This document shows, in pieces, positions 10,474-22,290 of a stretch of 64,000 nucleotides of DNA. Numbering within the stretch: the stretch's first letter is position 1; each line of letters opens with the position of its first letter. The notes beneath the pieces were generated by a model, which was not told the DNA's origin, did no database searches, and worked only from the letters and a program-made list of their open reading frames with translations. Source of the DNA: Otis tarda (taxonomy: Eukaryota > Chordata > Aves > Otidiformes > Otididae); assembly GCA_026413225.1 (NCBI GenBank), contig CM048552.1, positions 186,034,053 through 186,098,052 on the forward strand, in the 5' to 3' direction. Position numbers and translations under genes: made by a program.

Positions 10474-13400
10474 AATTTTGAATCTCACTGAACCTAGCCA
10501 TTGAAGACATTGAAGAGTGGAGAATTCCCTTATAAAGCTGCTAGCAACAGCATAGGCACCTAGATCCTCCAGAAGTGGAGGTGGTATGTGAATGACACAG
10601 CTCAGTGCTGCTACACTAGTCTTTCATAGGAGCACAGTCACTTGGGCAGTCTGTGGACCTGGGTAGGAGCACGAACTCTGGCCATCCATGTTCATGGACC
10701 TTCCTATTCCCTGGGCACGTTCCAGTTATACTTGACTCCATGCCAGCAAAAACTCAGCCTGTGCCTCAGCCACCTCCACCACCTTTGTGTCCTGATTGCC
10801 ACAGAAAGAAAAATCAAGTGCAGAGACCAGGTGGGAAGGACATGCTCCAGCAGGCCACTAACCTGCGTGACAAAGGGAGTACACTCACGTGGGGTACCTG
10901 GCCATATCCCCTTCATTGGCTTGTTAGTACCAGGTACAATTCAAGATTGGCCTCTTCTCAGTTCCTTTCCCTTCAAATTTCCAATTGCACTTACGTAATG
11001 ATTTACACTTGAGCTCTCAAACCAAAATACTCCTTCTCCCATGTCCTCTCTTGGGCCAGTACACCTTGCTGTTTCCACCCCTACAGTCTATATCCTATCT
11101 AAGGACAGGGCCCATGGGATGACGTGGCTTTGGAGACAGTCCAAGACTTGTTAGCAGAAGGTTTGTACCTGGTCAGAAGAGAAGGGGCAAGGATGGCAGT
11201 CATTTCTGCACCTCCTGGGCATCCAAGGGTACCTTTAGTTCTGCCCATATTCTCTGCTCCTCTCCCCATCCAAACAGAAATGTGACACCTTTCTTACCTT
11301 GACAGCCCAATGGATGGGGAACCAGAGGGAAAAATTTAACCTAAGCATGATTAATACTGACTTTAAGGTGCATCCAGCAGTGCAGGTGAGAAAGAGGAAC
11401 CAACAGTCAGGAGAATAATGCCAGAGACTTTCTCAGAAAATAGCAAAAATCAAGGAACTTATGAAACCTCTACCAGGAATAGTCATGGCAACATCTCTAT
11501 TTCATAAATTTGTCTATTTGGAACTGGTCTACCAGGAATGAGCCTCAGAAGTCACTGAGGAGTATGTTCCAGTTGCTTGAACTGTGCCTCACAGTCAAGA
11601 ACTTTCTTCATGTTTTATACCTGGTACATTTCAAGATGTTTCCTTTCTGACTTGTAATGGGCATTATCATAGCTGTCACATAGTGCTACAATATACTTGC
11701 CTTCGGAGTACCCATCCTGATTTCTAATTTCTCAGTACACATTTATTAGTCTTGGATTTTATATTTAGCATCCAATAATTAAAGGCAGCAGCAGAAAATT
11801 AAAATACCTTAACCATAATACATAAGAGGGTTAAGTATTTTCAGTCATGTAGTGCATTAAGAAAAAGCATGTGTGTATAAATATACACACAGATATGTGC
11901 AGGCACATACCCACCCTTATATTTATTAATTATTTGTTTTTATATGTTTGTGTATTTATATACATGACCATAGATCTTAATTTGCAAAATCAGTGAATAC
12001 ATATTTGGTAATCAGCGCCAAACTTCTCAAAACTAATGTCTTGTATAATCCTATTGTATTAATATCCCAGTAATGGATTTTCGAAAAGAGCATATTCAGG
12101 GCTCGCCAACCACCCCTACTCCACCACGAAATTGCAATGTAGAACTGAAATATAAGAAAGCAAAACTTTGGTACCTAACTGTTGTACCTGCTCTCATGAA
12201 AACCATCCCTCACTAGGGGAAATACAAAAACAAACTCCAAAACCTCTTGTCCTACATCTTGCTAAATTTTGCTTAACATCCTTTTTATGAGAGAATTTCT
12301 ACTTCCAGTTTCATTAGGACTCACACTTTGGCCTGAGGTTATAGGTAAAACCTTTGACATGCTGTCTTTTTAAAGATGTTGACAAGTTATCTATTTTTCA
12401 CACACATGAAAACCATGTGGAAAATATTTCAAAAATCTCTACTGACAGCTGTGAAATTAAAAACAATTTTTTTACCTGATGTAAAACAATGTTTCTTGCC
12501 CTATGATGTGCAGACTGGTGGGATCCATAGATCCTTCTAAGAGACTACAGTATGCAAGAAAAACCATCTAATCTGCTGTCAATCAGATTAAATGTGCTAT
12601 TGCAGGGTTCACACCTCTAGAGGAAAGCAGAAAGCTATCACGAAGCATCATTCCCAGATGTAGACATGTTGCTTTCCAAAATGCAAATGTCTATTTTCAG
12701 TGCATGCACTACCAGTGTGCGTAAAAAAGAGTATAAAAGCAGCAAGGTGGAACATTAGATTATGAGAAATTCTGCACAAGCTCCATTGGAGAGCGCTGCA
12801 CACTGGCTGGCTTCCTGAGCACTTCAATTTACATGAAGAAAAAAGAAAAATCTAGCAAAAATTCAAACCCTTCAAAACCACACTGAAGAAAGTAAAGGAA
12901 TTCTATTGAATTATTTAGAACTTTTAACCTAAAACCATTCTCTCCCATCAAAAGCAACCTTCCCAATTACAACTAATTTATCATTGTGGAAGGCATCAGG
13001 AGAATTGCAATTTTTAAAGTAGAATGAAACGATGAAAATGTAATACCCCAAAATAAAGATGAAATAAAATTATATTGAAGACTCATGACAAATTGAAATT
13101 GATTTGAAGGCCAATATAATCTTCCTGCAGTAGAAGACAGTATTATATCTTCTTCCCTTATACACAAATGTATAAGAAGCAATCAAATTTTATTGTTTCA
13201 GAAAATATGTGCCATATGTGGAGGTGGTAACAGAACACAGTTAGATTGTTCTGCTGCTCTGGGGACTTTTGCTCATACGCCATGGGATTGCCCAGCTGCC
13301 TCTAGCCAATGTGGAAAAGTGTAAAATAAGATGGAAACTGCACTGAGACTGTATTTTCAAAATCTAAGCAGAGTATTTAGTAAGTGCCTGAAAACAAGCA

Positions 13401-15309
13401 ACACAGAAAAGGATATTAAGAATTATTTTAATTTTTATGGGAGGAGAGAGGTAAAAAATTAAATCTGAGTAGAGTAAGAAGTGAATATGAAGACCGTAAC
13501 TATGGGATGTTCAATTTCGTGAGCATGGAGCTGTGTCTTGTGTGGCCAGATGCTTTCCTGGCCCAAGACAGATTAAAATCAGTAAGATTGTTTAGAATAT
13601 TTCTGTGCTGTGGTGTACAAAAAAACCAGCATGAGATGGGTCTGGAGACAGAGTCCAAAGCTCGAACTAGGATTTTGTGGCAATCAGCAAGAAGCTACCT
13701 TAAAGAGCAAGGATTTCCTTCTTGTAAACCACATTAGGATAGAAAACATAACAGTGCAAGATTCAGATAAATATAAAGAGGTCACATATTGAGGACGTAC
13801 ATTTAAATAACCCCAAGTACATCTGTCTATGGTGAGGTATAAAACTCCAGTGCAGGAGATTCACCTCGGATAACCTCAGCTGGAGACATGTGTCCCAAAC
13901 AGGTGCACTGTGAATAAATACCCAATACTTTTTCTGAAAACACTCTAGTACATTAAACGTGGTGTCATTTCTTCCCATAAAATATAGTGCATAATAAGGC
14001 AGATAAAATTTCCCCAGATTTGAGATGTAAGAAACTAGCTCCACTTCCTTGAGATTTCCCCAACATGCCTCATTGCAAGAACTGCTTCACATCGTCTCTC
14101 TCCCTCCAGGTGGATTTTGCTCTGTCCTTGTGAAGGTCCACTCCTCCTTCCTCCCACCGTCTCCCAAGTTTGCTGCCTGCTGATCGCTGCCTGCAGCCCA
14201 GCAGTGGCCACTCTGCCAGCCGAGCCTCCCCGGCACCATTGGCTGGCACAGGTGTCCTGTGTGAAGGGACAGATACTAGGTCAGTGCTAGTGTTGGTCAA
14301 GATGTTTCCATCTGCTCCGTGAGTCATCCTGCATGATGGAGGCTCAAGAGTTGTCTATATTTCTGACACTTATGGTTGATGGTGGTTTCCTAATAAGCTG
14401 AGCAGTGGAAAACCAGCGGTGCGATCTCTGGTTGTAATTCAGATAATTTCTTCTGGAAGCACTGTGATGCACCCTCTCTTTCCGCCATTTCTGTTTAGAT
14501 CAGCCGATGGGCAGACCCTGCCCTCTCCGGCCACAAAGCAGTGGTGATCGCAGATGGGTGACTGTAACCATACTTTCTTTACAGAGCCCTTGTCTAAACC
14601 AGCCCACAAGAGACAACACACCTCTTTGCTCTGACTATGCCCTTGCAAAGGGCGTGCTGGCTCACTGCAGGATGATTGGAGAAACCAGCCATGGGATTCA
14701 CTGAGCTTCAGATGCCTGCAAGACGGATGGAGATACCTGAGCCTGTCACTCTTGGTTCCCTGCATAATCAGCAGAAGGAAATGGGCATTTCCCAGCACTG
14801 GCCTGTTCCACCCTGACACAGGGGTTGTATGAGTTGCCCTCGTTGACTTTAATGGCAGCTCAGGGTAATTAGCTCAGTCCTTTTTTCTATCTTACAGGTT
14901 GCTACACTTGGGCAAAATAAATCCCATCTTAAATCTCTCCATTCTCACTCATGAATACCGCAGGTACACAGCACTGGAAGAGATCTTCTGGGAAACGGTG
15001 CCATTCTGTTGCTAGCAGCAACACCACCATATGTCCACGTACACAAACTGATCAGAGGTACCTGAAAAGCAGTTAGACTACTACAGGAAAACATTTATTT
15101 GACACTTCTTTTCCAGGTGATGGTGCTTTGACAGCGAGAAAAAATTTTCCATTTTCGTCTCTACATACAGTCATGGATGCTTTGTTCATGCTTTGATACT
15201 CTCCTGTACTTTGCACAGTTGTTTTTCTCCATCTGGAGGTTATCTGCCAGATACATTATTACGGGGGAAACATTTTTGGTTTAGTTTTTGCTAGATTAAA
15301 CATATCATA
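10474..15309. other. Intergenic DNA, AT-rich, no gene recognised
   Basis: Mostly AT-rich sequence with TA/CA-rich patches around 11870-11960 and one decayed CR1 relic (listed separately). The 14060-14830 part is more GC-rich but has no sustained motif-bearing frame. I see no RNA gene. Confidence 0.55.
11530..11705 (-). mobile_element. Decayed CR1 LINE fragment
   Basis: The + strand resembles the reverse complement of a CR1 region just 3' of the reverse transcriptase. It contains a cognate of the CTCACAGTMAAGAACTTTCTT segment at about 11590 and the following GGGCATTATCATAGCTGTCA block at about 11659. Similarity is patchy and recalled from memory, so family and exact ends are uncertain. Confidence 0.4.
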
Positions 15310-15660
15310 TACTTTTAGCACAGTATCTCCAGGCACCTGATCATCCTTCTCCATACCCATTTGAGGCTGAGTGCATCTTCCTGGACATGCACATTCAGGA
15401 CAGTACACGCTGTTTCATCTCGAGTGAAATAAAAGTCAACAATGGCACATTTTCCTGCATTTACTGGGATGAAGGATAAATAACTGGATGGATATATCTC
15501 CAAATAACACTGGATTTTGTAATGGTCACATGGTGCTCCTGGGGCTCATATTTGCCCTGTGACCAGACTGTATATTTTATCCACTCCCTCTTTTGTTTTT
15601 TCCACCAAAGGATGGTCATGCATCTGCTCTTTGTCGAGAGTCTTTATAGCAATGTCTACA
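15310..15660 (-). pseudogene. Unidentified protein-coding remnant with frameshifts
   Basis: Reading the minus strand from about 15660 down, three consecutive segments look like diverged coding sequence but in different frames. The first (about 36 codons) begins VDIAIKTLDKEQMHDHPL and runs into a stop near 15550. The second overlaps it by one-base shift (KYEPQEHHVTITKSSVIWRY). The third is a 62-codon frame at 15315-15503 containing YLSFIPVNAGKCAIVDFYF. Amino-acid composition is protein-like and the segments abut in order, which is hard to get by chance. A possible splice acceptor (pyrimidine tract then CTGCAG) sits just upstream at about 15661-15690, so it could be a decayed exon rather than a processed copy. 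I do not recognise the family and assign no function. Chance remains possible. Confidence 0.35.
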
Positions 15661-16205
15661 CTGCAGGATAAAGAGAGCCAGAGAGCCTGGACCAGCTCAC
15701 ACCCACCCTGTCACATAGAAGTACCCTGGAGAGAACTATCTGGAGTCCTCCAAAACATTGAGAGTGAGATAACAGACTTGCAGAGAAGCAGATAATCAGC
15801 TTGGCCTGGCTCTCTTATCTAGCAATGTGAAGATACTCAAAGAGTATGTGGTCTCATGTTTTGCACTAGTGAAGTTGCTCCTAACTTCCATTTCCCACAA
15901 GCTTTTCAATATGATTCAGGAGTTCTTTGCTTTAAATTCTCTATCACGTGCCCACTTTTGGAGATAGGATTATCCATAATAAGGTAAAAAGGGGTGAGTT
16001 TCAGGTCTGATTCTGGAGGACCCACAGTGCAAAGCTCCCTCCAGCTTCCAGCTCCTTCCTCCAGCACTACTTGCTCTGGCCTTTCTTTGGGGAAGTATAA
16101 ATGACTGTTAGTTTTTTTATTGGCCCCATCTACCTACATCTCTATTTCTCCTTCTTAAGTAGCAGTACTGACCAAAAGCTGGTCAGAAAGTGCTCCCCAG
16201 CTTGA
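15661..16205. other. Non-coding DNA between protein-like remnant and solo LTR
   Basis: No gene or repeat recognised. The last bases before the LTR carry the left copy of the target-site duplication. Confidence 0.5.
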
Positions 16206-16210
16206 GGGAG
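16206..16210. repeat. Target-site duplication, left copy (GGGAG)
   Basis: These five bases immediately precede the TG of the LTR and are repeated exactly after its terminal CA at 17360-17364. This marks the integration site. Confidence 0.85.
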
Positions 16211-16386
16211 TGTTGTAGTTTAGCCCCACTCGGGACCAATCTCTCTCTCACTCCCCCCACACTCTGAGGGAACAGGAAGAGATAATATCAGAAAAAAAAA
16301 GGCTCAAGATTTGTGATAAGGGCAGGGAGAGATTCTTAAAGTTACCTTTATAGGCAAAACAGACTTGACCTGGGGAAAACTATTTG

Positions 16387-16392
16387 TTTATT
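16387..16392 (-). terminator. LTR polyadenylation signal AATAAA
   Basis: AATAAA on the minus strand, within TTTTAATAATAAACAAA. It is 176 bases from the end of the LTR, a plausible R/U5 position. It supports minus orientation of the LTR. Confidence 0.55.
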
Positions 16393-16615
16393 ATTAAAAC
16401 CAAAGCAGGATAATGAGAGAGAGAACAAGATAACTTCCCCCTACCCCTCCCTCTTCCTGGGCTTAATGTTATCTCTACCTTCTTCCCTGCCCCGAGTGGC
16501 ACAGGGGGGGAAGAGGGAATGGGGTTTATGGTCAGTTCATCACACGTCGCTTTATGCCACTCCTGCCTCCTCGGGGGAAGAAATCCTCACATTCCTCACC
16601 TGCCCCACTGTGGGG

Positions 16616-16870
16616 TCCCACCCATGGGCTGCAGTCCTTCACGAACTGCTCCAGCGTGGGGCATTTCTTCCATGGGGTGCAGTCCCTCCAGAACTGTTGC
16701 CTCAGCACAGCCCCTCCACGGTCCACAGCTTCCTTCAGGCATCCGCCTGCCCCGACGTGGGGTCCTCCCCGGGCTGCAGGTGGATCTCTGCTCCTCCGTG
16801 GGCCTCCATGGGCTGCAGGGGGACAACCTGCTCCACCATGGGCTGCACCACAGGCTGCAGGGGAATCTTG
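16616..16870 (-). repeat. Degenerate GC-rich modules inside the LTR
   Basis: The motif CCATGGGCTGCAG or close variants (CCATGGGGTGCAG, CCGGGCTGCAGG, CACAGGCTGCAG) recurs about seven times, usually joined to CTGCTCC-type spacers, with loose periods of about 30-60 bases. The modules lie between the TATA-like box and the poly(A) signal of the LTR, so they would be transcribed. Confidence 0.7.
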
Positions 16871-17178
16871 ACCAGGAGCAGCATTACTACTCCCCCTCCT
16901 TCTTCACTGACCTTGGCGTCCGCAGCCGTTCCTCTCACCAGAAATTCTTCACAACAGGCAGGCAGATGCCTCTCAGGTTCTCTTTACATCATCCATCTCA
17001 TCTCGTCTCCACTTCTTGCAGCCAGGCCGGGCCGAGTGGGGCCAGTCGGCCACCTGGCAGGAGGCCAGAGGGTGAGGGATGCAAGGCCCACAAGGCTGGC
17101 GCCTCCCCCTCTCTGCCCTCACTCAGCATTTTCACATCTTCTCTTCTTCCTTTTTTTTTTTTCCCCTGTTTTTCCCCT

Positions 17179-17188
17179 TCTTAAATAT
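17179..17188 (-). promoter_or_regulatory. TATA-like box of the solo LTR
   Basis: The minus strand reads CATATTTAAG here, in the U3 portion of the LTR and about 170 bases from its 5' end. Position and sequence fit a core promoter. Activity is unknown. Confidence 0.45.
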
Positions 17189-17359
17189 GTTATTGCAGAG
17201 GCGTTATCACGGAACATTCTGCTACCAATTGGCTTGGCCCTGGCCAGTAGCAGGTCCACCCTAGGCCCGGGCGAGTCCACTGGACAAAGGGGAAACAACT
17301 TCTAGCAGCTTCTTACAGAAGCTGGCACTGTCGCCCCCCGACTAAATAAAACCAACACA

Positions 17360-17364
17360 GGGAG
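17360..17364. repeat. Target-site duplication, right copy (GGGAG)
   Basis: Exact match to 16206-16210, directly after the terminal CA of the LTR. Confidence 0.85.
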
Positions 17365-18069
17365 ATACTGAAACTTTTCGCTTGCAGGTGATATCAGAGT
17401 ATGTGGATGTCATCATACCAACTTAAGGAGCCTGAAATGGGTTCAAGCAGGGATAGATGTATAAATTAGTTGGCAGGGAGCAGCTTTCTGGGAAGACCAG
17501 CAGGAACAACATGTCAAGGGGGAGACTTTCCCATCTGCTGTACCAGCATGTGCACAAAAGAAGCAATGTGGAGAGAAGAAAAGGACAACAGTAGAAAAGA
17601 GAAAGAGCGTGCAAGTCAGGAAAAAGCAGCATTGAGGAGAAGAGGAACTAGGAAAGGAAACAGAAACTTTTTAGAGGAATTTCTTATCATAGCATGAGCC
17701 AGCTTGTGACACCAGGCCTAGACTTTACCCACGGGACAGCTCTCTTTGGCTTTTGACATTTCTGGCAGATGAGAAATGGATGTCAGAGGCTGAGCACCGT
17801 GGCTTGCGAATGGCATGTCCCAGGAGAGGAAGGGTAAGGAGCTGGCCAGGCAGACCCTGGTTCCTCGCTGCTACTGCTGGGAGCGTGGGACATCCAAGGA
17901 TCAGGACCTGGCCTCCATGAGGAGGACCAGGGAAAGGAGATGTTGATAAAATTATTACCTCGGTGAGTAAGATCTTTGTACTGGAGTGGATGCTGAAAGA
18001 TGCTCCCTGGTTCTAGGGATATGGTTATAATTGTGTTTTGGTGCTAACTTCTGGCATCAGTTAAACTTG

Positions 18070-18290
18070 CCACTTCTTGCCACAGAAAATTGGAGTGAGG
18101 GAACAGACCCAAGGAAAGGAACAGGGGAGCAAAGGGAAGGAAAGCATACATCAGTGTGGAAATGAGAACTAGGAAAAAAAAGGAGAAATACATACAGAAA
18201 AGTATGAGCAAAAAAAAAGAAAAGGGACAGAAGAGAAAGGGAAAGGGAGCCAGAAAGAAAATCTTATTGCTGAAGTCCAGGAAGGAAAAT
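18070..18290 (+). repeat. Purine-rich low-complexity tract
   Basis: The + strand is dominated by A and G (runs such as AGGAAAAAAAAGGAGAAA and AAAAAAAAGAAAAGGGACAG). The Lys-rich frame on + and Phe-rich frame on - across it are compositional artefacts. Confidence 0.7.
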
Positions 18291-20494
18291 TGCTCAGTGA
18301 CAGAAAGGAAGATGCATCCTGCAATTACAGAAGCTGTACGGAAAAGCTTAACATACATCACTCTCACTATGACTGCTACATAAACCCGATACAACTCAGC
18401 ACTTACATGATGGGAAAGGATTGAGGGTTAGAGAGGGCAAGGGAGTCTGAGACACTAGTCTTAAAGGCTTTGCTCAAATATTAGTTCTCAGGAAGATGCT
18501 TTATTTAGACCTGTGGATGTTAACAGTTCAAAGAATCGGCAGCCCTGAGCCTGGCTGAATATTTTCCCAAAGCTGTGGGGTGCATATGACACAATAAGAC
18601 AGATGAATAATAGCTGTAAAGAAGATCGAAAAGAGCTATAAGAAGCAGTTCCTTTCACAACTGGAGATCTGCAGGTATGAGTGGGGGTACCTCATGGTCT
18701 CATGGCTGGGATATATGCTGGGTATTTGACAAAATCCTAATCTAGCCTTCTCTGTTCAAGATACAGGGAAGTCACTCAGTCTGGGGGCAAGGAGCCCAAG
18801 TAGTGCTGCTTTTCTCTTGCTTGAGCTGAAGGCTAAAGCTTCGAGGAATCCAACAAGAAAGGAAAATAGGCTTTGAAGTTCCTGGCTGTGTTTGTTCTGG
18901 TAACCAAAAATGGGTGAGGGCACAGGCTGAGCACCAGCACATATTCATTCATACAGCCAGACTACTGCTCCCTGGCAGTTTTTGGCCCATGTCAACAATC
19001 TCAGGCAACATCTGGACAGCTGAGGGTACTGCATGGACCTGGGGAAGAAAGAGAGTTTAAGGATTTGGGCACAAGCCATATTGCACCACTTGGTCTCAGA
19101 GTGAAATAAGAGGCCTTGGACTGTTCACTTTACTGATATAGATGTATAGCTGGTGACATCTGGGGAAGGTTTGGGTTGAGATACTGATTACAATGGAGAT
19201 GTCTAAAGTAAGGAGAGATGAAGCTGCCCTGGTGCACTGGCAGCCTACTTTGGACTATCCCCGTTGCTATTCTGCACTGAGCAAACTCTGCTGCTTCTCC
19301 ATTGTGTGGCCTTGACCCACATACTTAAACTTGTAGCATTTCAACTCCCCCATAAATAAAATGCAACAAGTATTACGAACAACTGCATTACTTAAAGCAA
19401 CAGCTGTAACAATAATAGCCACACACTTAATCTGCAGATGCAGTGAGCAGGCTTTTAGCAGTGTTTGGATGATTTCAGCTGGAAGTATGTCCCTGAGAGT
19501 ATGAATAATTTTGCCTTGTCGCACCAATGTATAAACTCAGTGTAGCTCCACAGAGGTCAATGACTGCTTCAGATTTCTACAAGTGGAACTGAATACAAAA
19601 TGTGAGCAGACTTGTGGATAAAAATATAGCAAATCCCGCTCCATCACTTAGGCATTTAGATAGACTTTATACTATTAACCAGTGCATGCAGTTCAGTGTT
19701 TCTAAATATGATTTTTCAATAAAGCAATGCAAGTTTTTAAAATGCAGCCATCACATAGCAGCAGAGTAAGCACATAAAAGTAAATCCCTAGGTACAGATG
19801 ACATCACCAAGCTCTTTAAATGATAAACTTTCACCTTCCTGAGCCAATACAAAAGAAGCCTATCTTCTTGCTAAAACTGCACTGTACCGGCAAATCACAT
19901 ACACTCAAACTACACACTGAAATGCAGAGAGAGCCCTCTGGGTTTCGAGGACAAATATGGTCCTGCATCAGCACTGACTGATTTAAGGCTGTCAAAGTGA
20001 TGCTCTTAAACAATTAAAAATATCTGCGAGTCCTGTCAAGTGGTTTGGCTGGGCTCTTGTGGCTCCCACTATGTTAGAGCAATGGTGATGGGATGATGCT
20101 GATGCACAGTAACATATGAGAGTGGAGGTCTAAGCTCTTACATTTCCAGTCCCCAGCACTCCAGAGAAAGGACAAGAAGAGAGGTGGTTGCCATCAGTCA
20201 GAGCCCTTGCACAGCACAAAGCTTGGAAATGTCAATGCACTCGGAAAGATAAAAAGAACTGAAATCCACAGAAAGGACTCAAAACTCATGCCATGTTTCA
20301 AGAAGGTAGGTCTTTCAGGATGGCTATCAAGGATGAGTAACACGGTCTTCTGGGACAGAACATCAGCATGTGTTGACTTGGATGTATAAGCTCCTTCTTT
20401 CAGAAAATTATCCCAGATAAGTTCTTACTGAATAGGTGCTCTGTCCAAGCATACACTGTAAAAATGATCCTGCACAGCAGCAGGAAAATGAAGT

Positions 20495-20558
20495 GGCAGT
20501 CTTAGATGGCAGTCTTAGGTGGCAGTTTTAGTGGCAGTCTTAGATGGCAGTCTAAGTT
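20495..20558 (+). repeat. 13-bp minisatellite, five units
   Basis: Five head-to-tail copies of GGCAGTCTTAGAT-like units: 20495, 20508, 20521 (12 bases), 20533 and 20546. The first and fourth are identical; the others differ by one to a few bases. Confidence 0.9.
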
Positions 20559-22177
20559 ACAGCTGTCAGGTGCCATGGAGTTTGGACCAAAAATATCTGG
20601 GTGAGGGTGCTGTGGGGATCTTGAAGAGTCAGGGTTTGCCTGTCGCCTGCTTAAATTTCCCAAAAGATAAACTCCCTGAAGGCTATGAGACCAGAAACCT
20701 TGCTGATGTGTTTGGGCAAGAAGCCTTCACAGCAACCACAAGCTGAAATGTGAGATTTTTACATTCAGGCTTAATTTCTAAGGAACTCTGTCCAGTTGTT
20801 TATGGCCTTAGCCTTGCCTTACATGGAAATGGAGCAAAACCAGTCCTTCGGCAGGAGCAGCTGCCAGAGACATGAGTAATATGACCTCCTGCTTACCTGA
20901 CAACCCCCTAGACTGACATGACTTTATTTTGCTTCTTTTCAATTTACATATATAAATAAATTAATTCTTTGTGCCCTGTCCTTAGCCTTGCAGGGTTTGC
21001 AGCAGAGGCAAGATGCAGAGTTCATAGGACTCTGCCCACAAAGAGCAGCACACATCTCCAGAGCTCCCCACCGACGGCAGAAAGCAGAACCCAACTGCCG
21101 GGTCAGAAATCTCCAACAAGCTGGGATGTGTCCACAGCTAAGGTCCCTCAGCCGCCTTTTGGAAGCCGTTCATTGTGACCTCAGAGCTCCCGAAACAACA
21201 GCAGCAGAACTGGACTGCACATAGAGGTCAGGCACAAGGGAAAGGGGTTGCAAAGGCACGTGAGACCTGCTGCAAGGATCAAAGGCAATGACATTGCCTG
21301 CAGGAAAGTTAGGATGAGCTGCATCAGCCATTGCCAGGTGGAGCCAATGTGAAAGCTGCTGACGCGTTTCTGGAGGGAGAAGGCATGTTTTTCAACTTGT
21401 TAGTGATGGATTTTTTAGGAATAGGCCAATAACTGAGAAAACACCCAGGTGAATGAAGAATCTGCATCAGAAAATTAAGTGAATGCGGAGGAGAAATGGA
21501 CTGCTACTGTCCCTTTTTTGGGGTCATTTTGTTCTGGTGCTTTCAGCCATATGCAAAGAAACTCTGCAAGGAAGATATACAGCTTAAATATATAAGGCAA
21601 TGCATTATTGGTTATTACAGACAAATCCCACTACCCACAGCCTGCTCCTTCCAGTGCTTGAGCTGTCTTCTCTCCCTGCTGCCAAGCTCTGGACACCTCC
21701 ACAGCCACGGCACCTAGGAAAGTAGACTTTCTGCCCTGAAATGATGTGTGCAAAGAATGAACATTAGAGATTTCAGAGACCTTTATTTGCAGGGTTGCAT
21801 GGGAATGCAACCTTGGAGGAGGGAGGAGCAGGAGAAGCATGTTATGGACGTGAAGTAGAAGTCCTCAGCTGCACATAGGTCACTCCTGTTACCTGCTTGC
21901 AATCTAAAGATTTTGAGGATACTCATGGGTGCTCCCCAGCTGGAATGTCTTGGGATCTGGGAAAAACAGAGATTCAGTGTTTCTTCCTATTATAAAACAT
22001 CTTCATTTCCCACAGTACAAGGAAAAGTGATTTGCTGGTGAAGAACTAATGGATGGAAAGTCAGAATGCGTTCCTGCTTATCTGGGGATGCCCCTGGATT
22101 TGGTATGTGGAGGAAGCCTGGAAGAGTTTCTCCATAGAGGTAATGTGGTAACGTCTCAAATCCTCCCCTTGCTTCCC

Positions 22178-22222
22178 AGCACATACACACACATGCACAC
22201 TCGTACATACACGTACACACAG
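22178..22222 (+). repeat. CA-rich microsatellite
   Basis: Imperfect CA dinucleotide run interrupted by TG and GTA (ACATACACACACATGCACAC and similar). Confidence 0.8.
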
Positions 22223-22262
22223 AGAATGAAGGTCTTACGAGTGACAGCTCGAAGTGTGGTTG

Positions 22263-22290
22263 GTTTTATTTATTTATTTATTTTATTTTG
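22263..22290 (+). repeat. (TTTA)n microsatellite
   Basis: Tandem TTTA units, degenerating into TTTTATTTT. Confidence 0.85.

Larger units (their letters stand above)
16211..17359 (-). mobile_element. Solo LTR of an endogenous retrovirus (ERVL-like, 1149 bp)
   Basis: The element starts TGTTGTAGTTTAGCCCCACT on the + strand and ends AACCAACACA, so it has TG...CA termini on both strands, flanked by a perfect 5-bp GGGAG duplication. There is no internal gag/pol/env and no second LTR, so it is a solo LTR left by LTR-LTR recombination (inference). Orientation is minus: a TATA-like CATATTTAAG lies at about 17179-17188 and an AATAAA at 16387-16392, giving U3, a long R and a 176-bp U5 in that order. 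The middle holds degenerate repeats around CCATGGGCTGCAG. I recognise this GC-rich LTR type from bird genomes. A 5-bp duplication suggests the ERVL class, but the family name cannot be fixed here. Open frames crossing it on either strand are not considered genes. Confidence 0.9.

Noticed and set aside
10075-10504. Poly-Lys, poly-Phe and Phe-Ser frames
   Set aside because: Direct translations of the TTTTTC microsatellite.
16466-17305. 279-codon + strand frame
   Set aside because: Lies entirely inside the solo LTR and antisense to it; open because of GC-rich repeats, no known domain.
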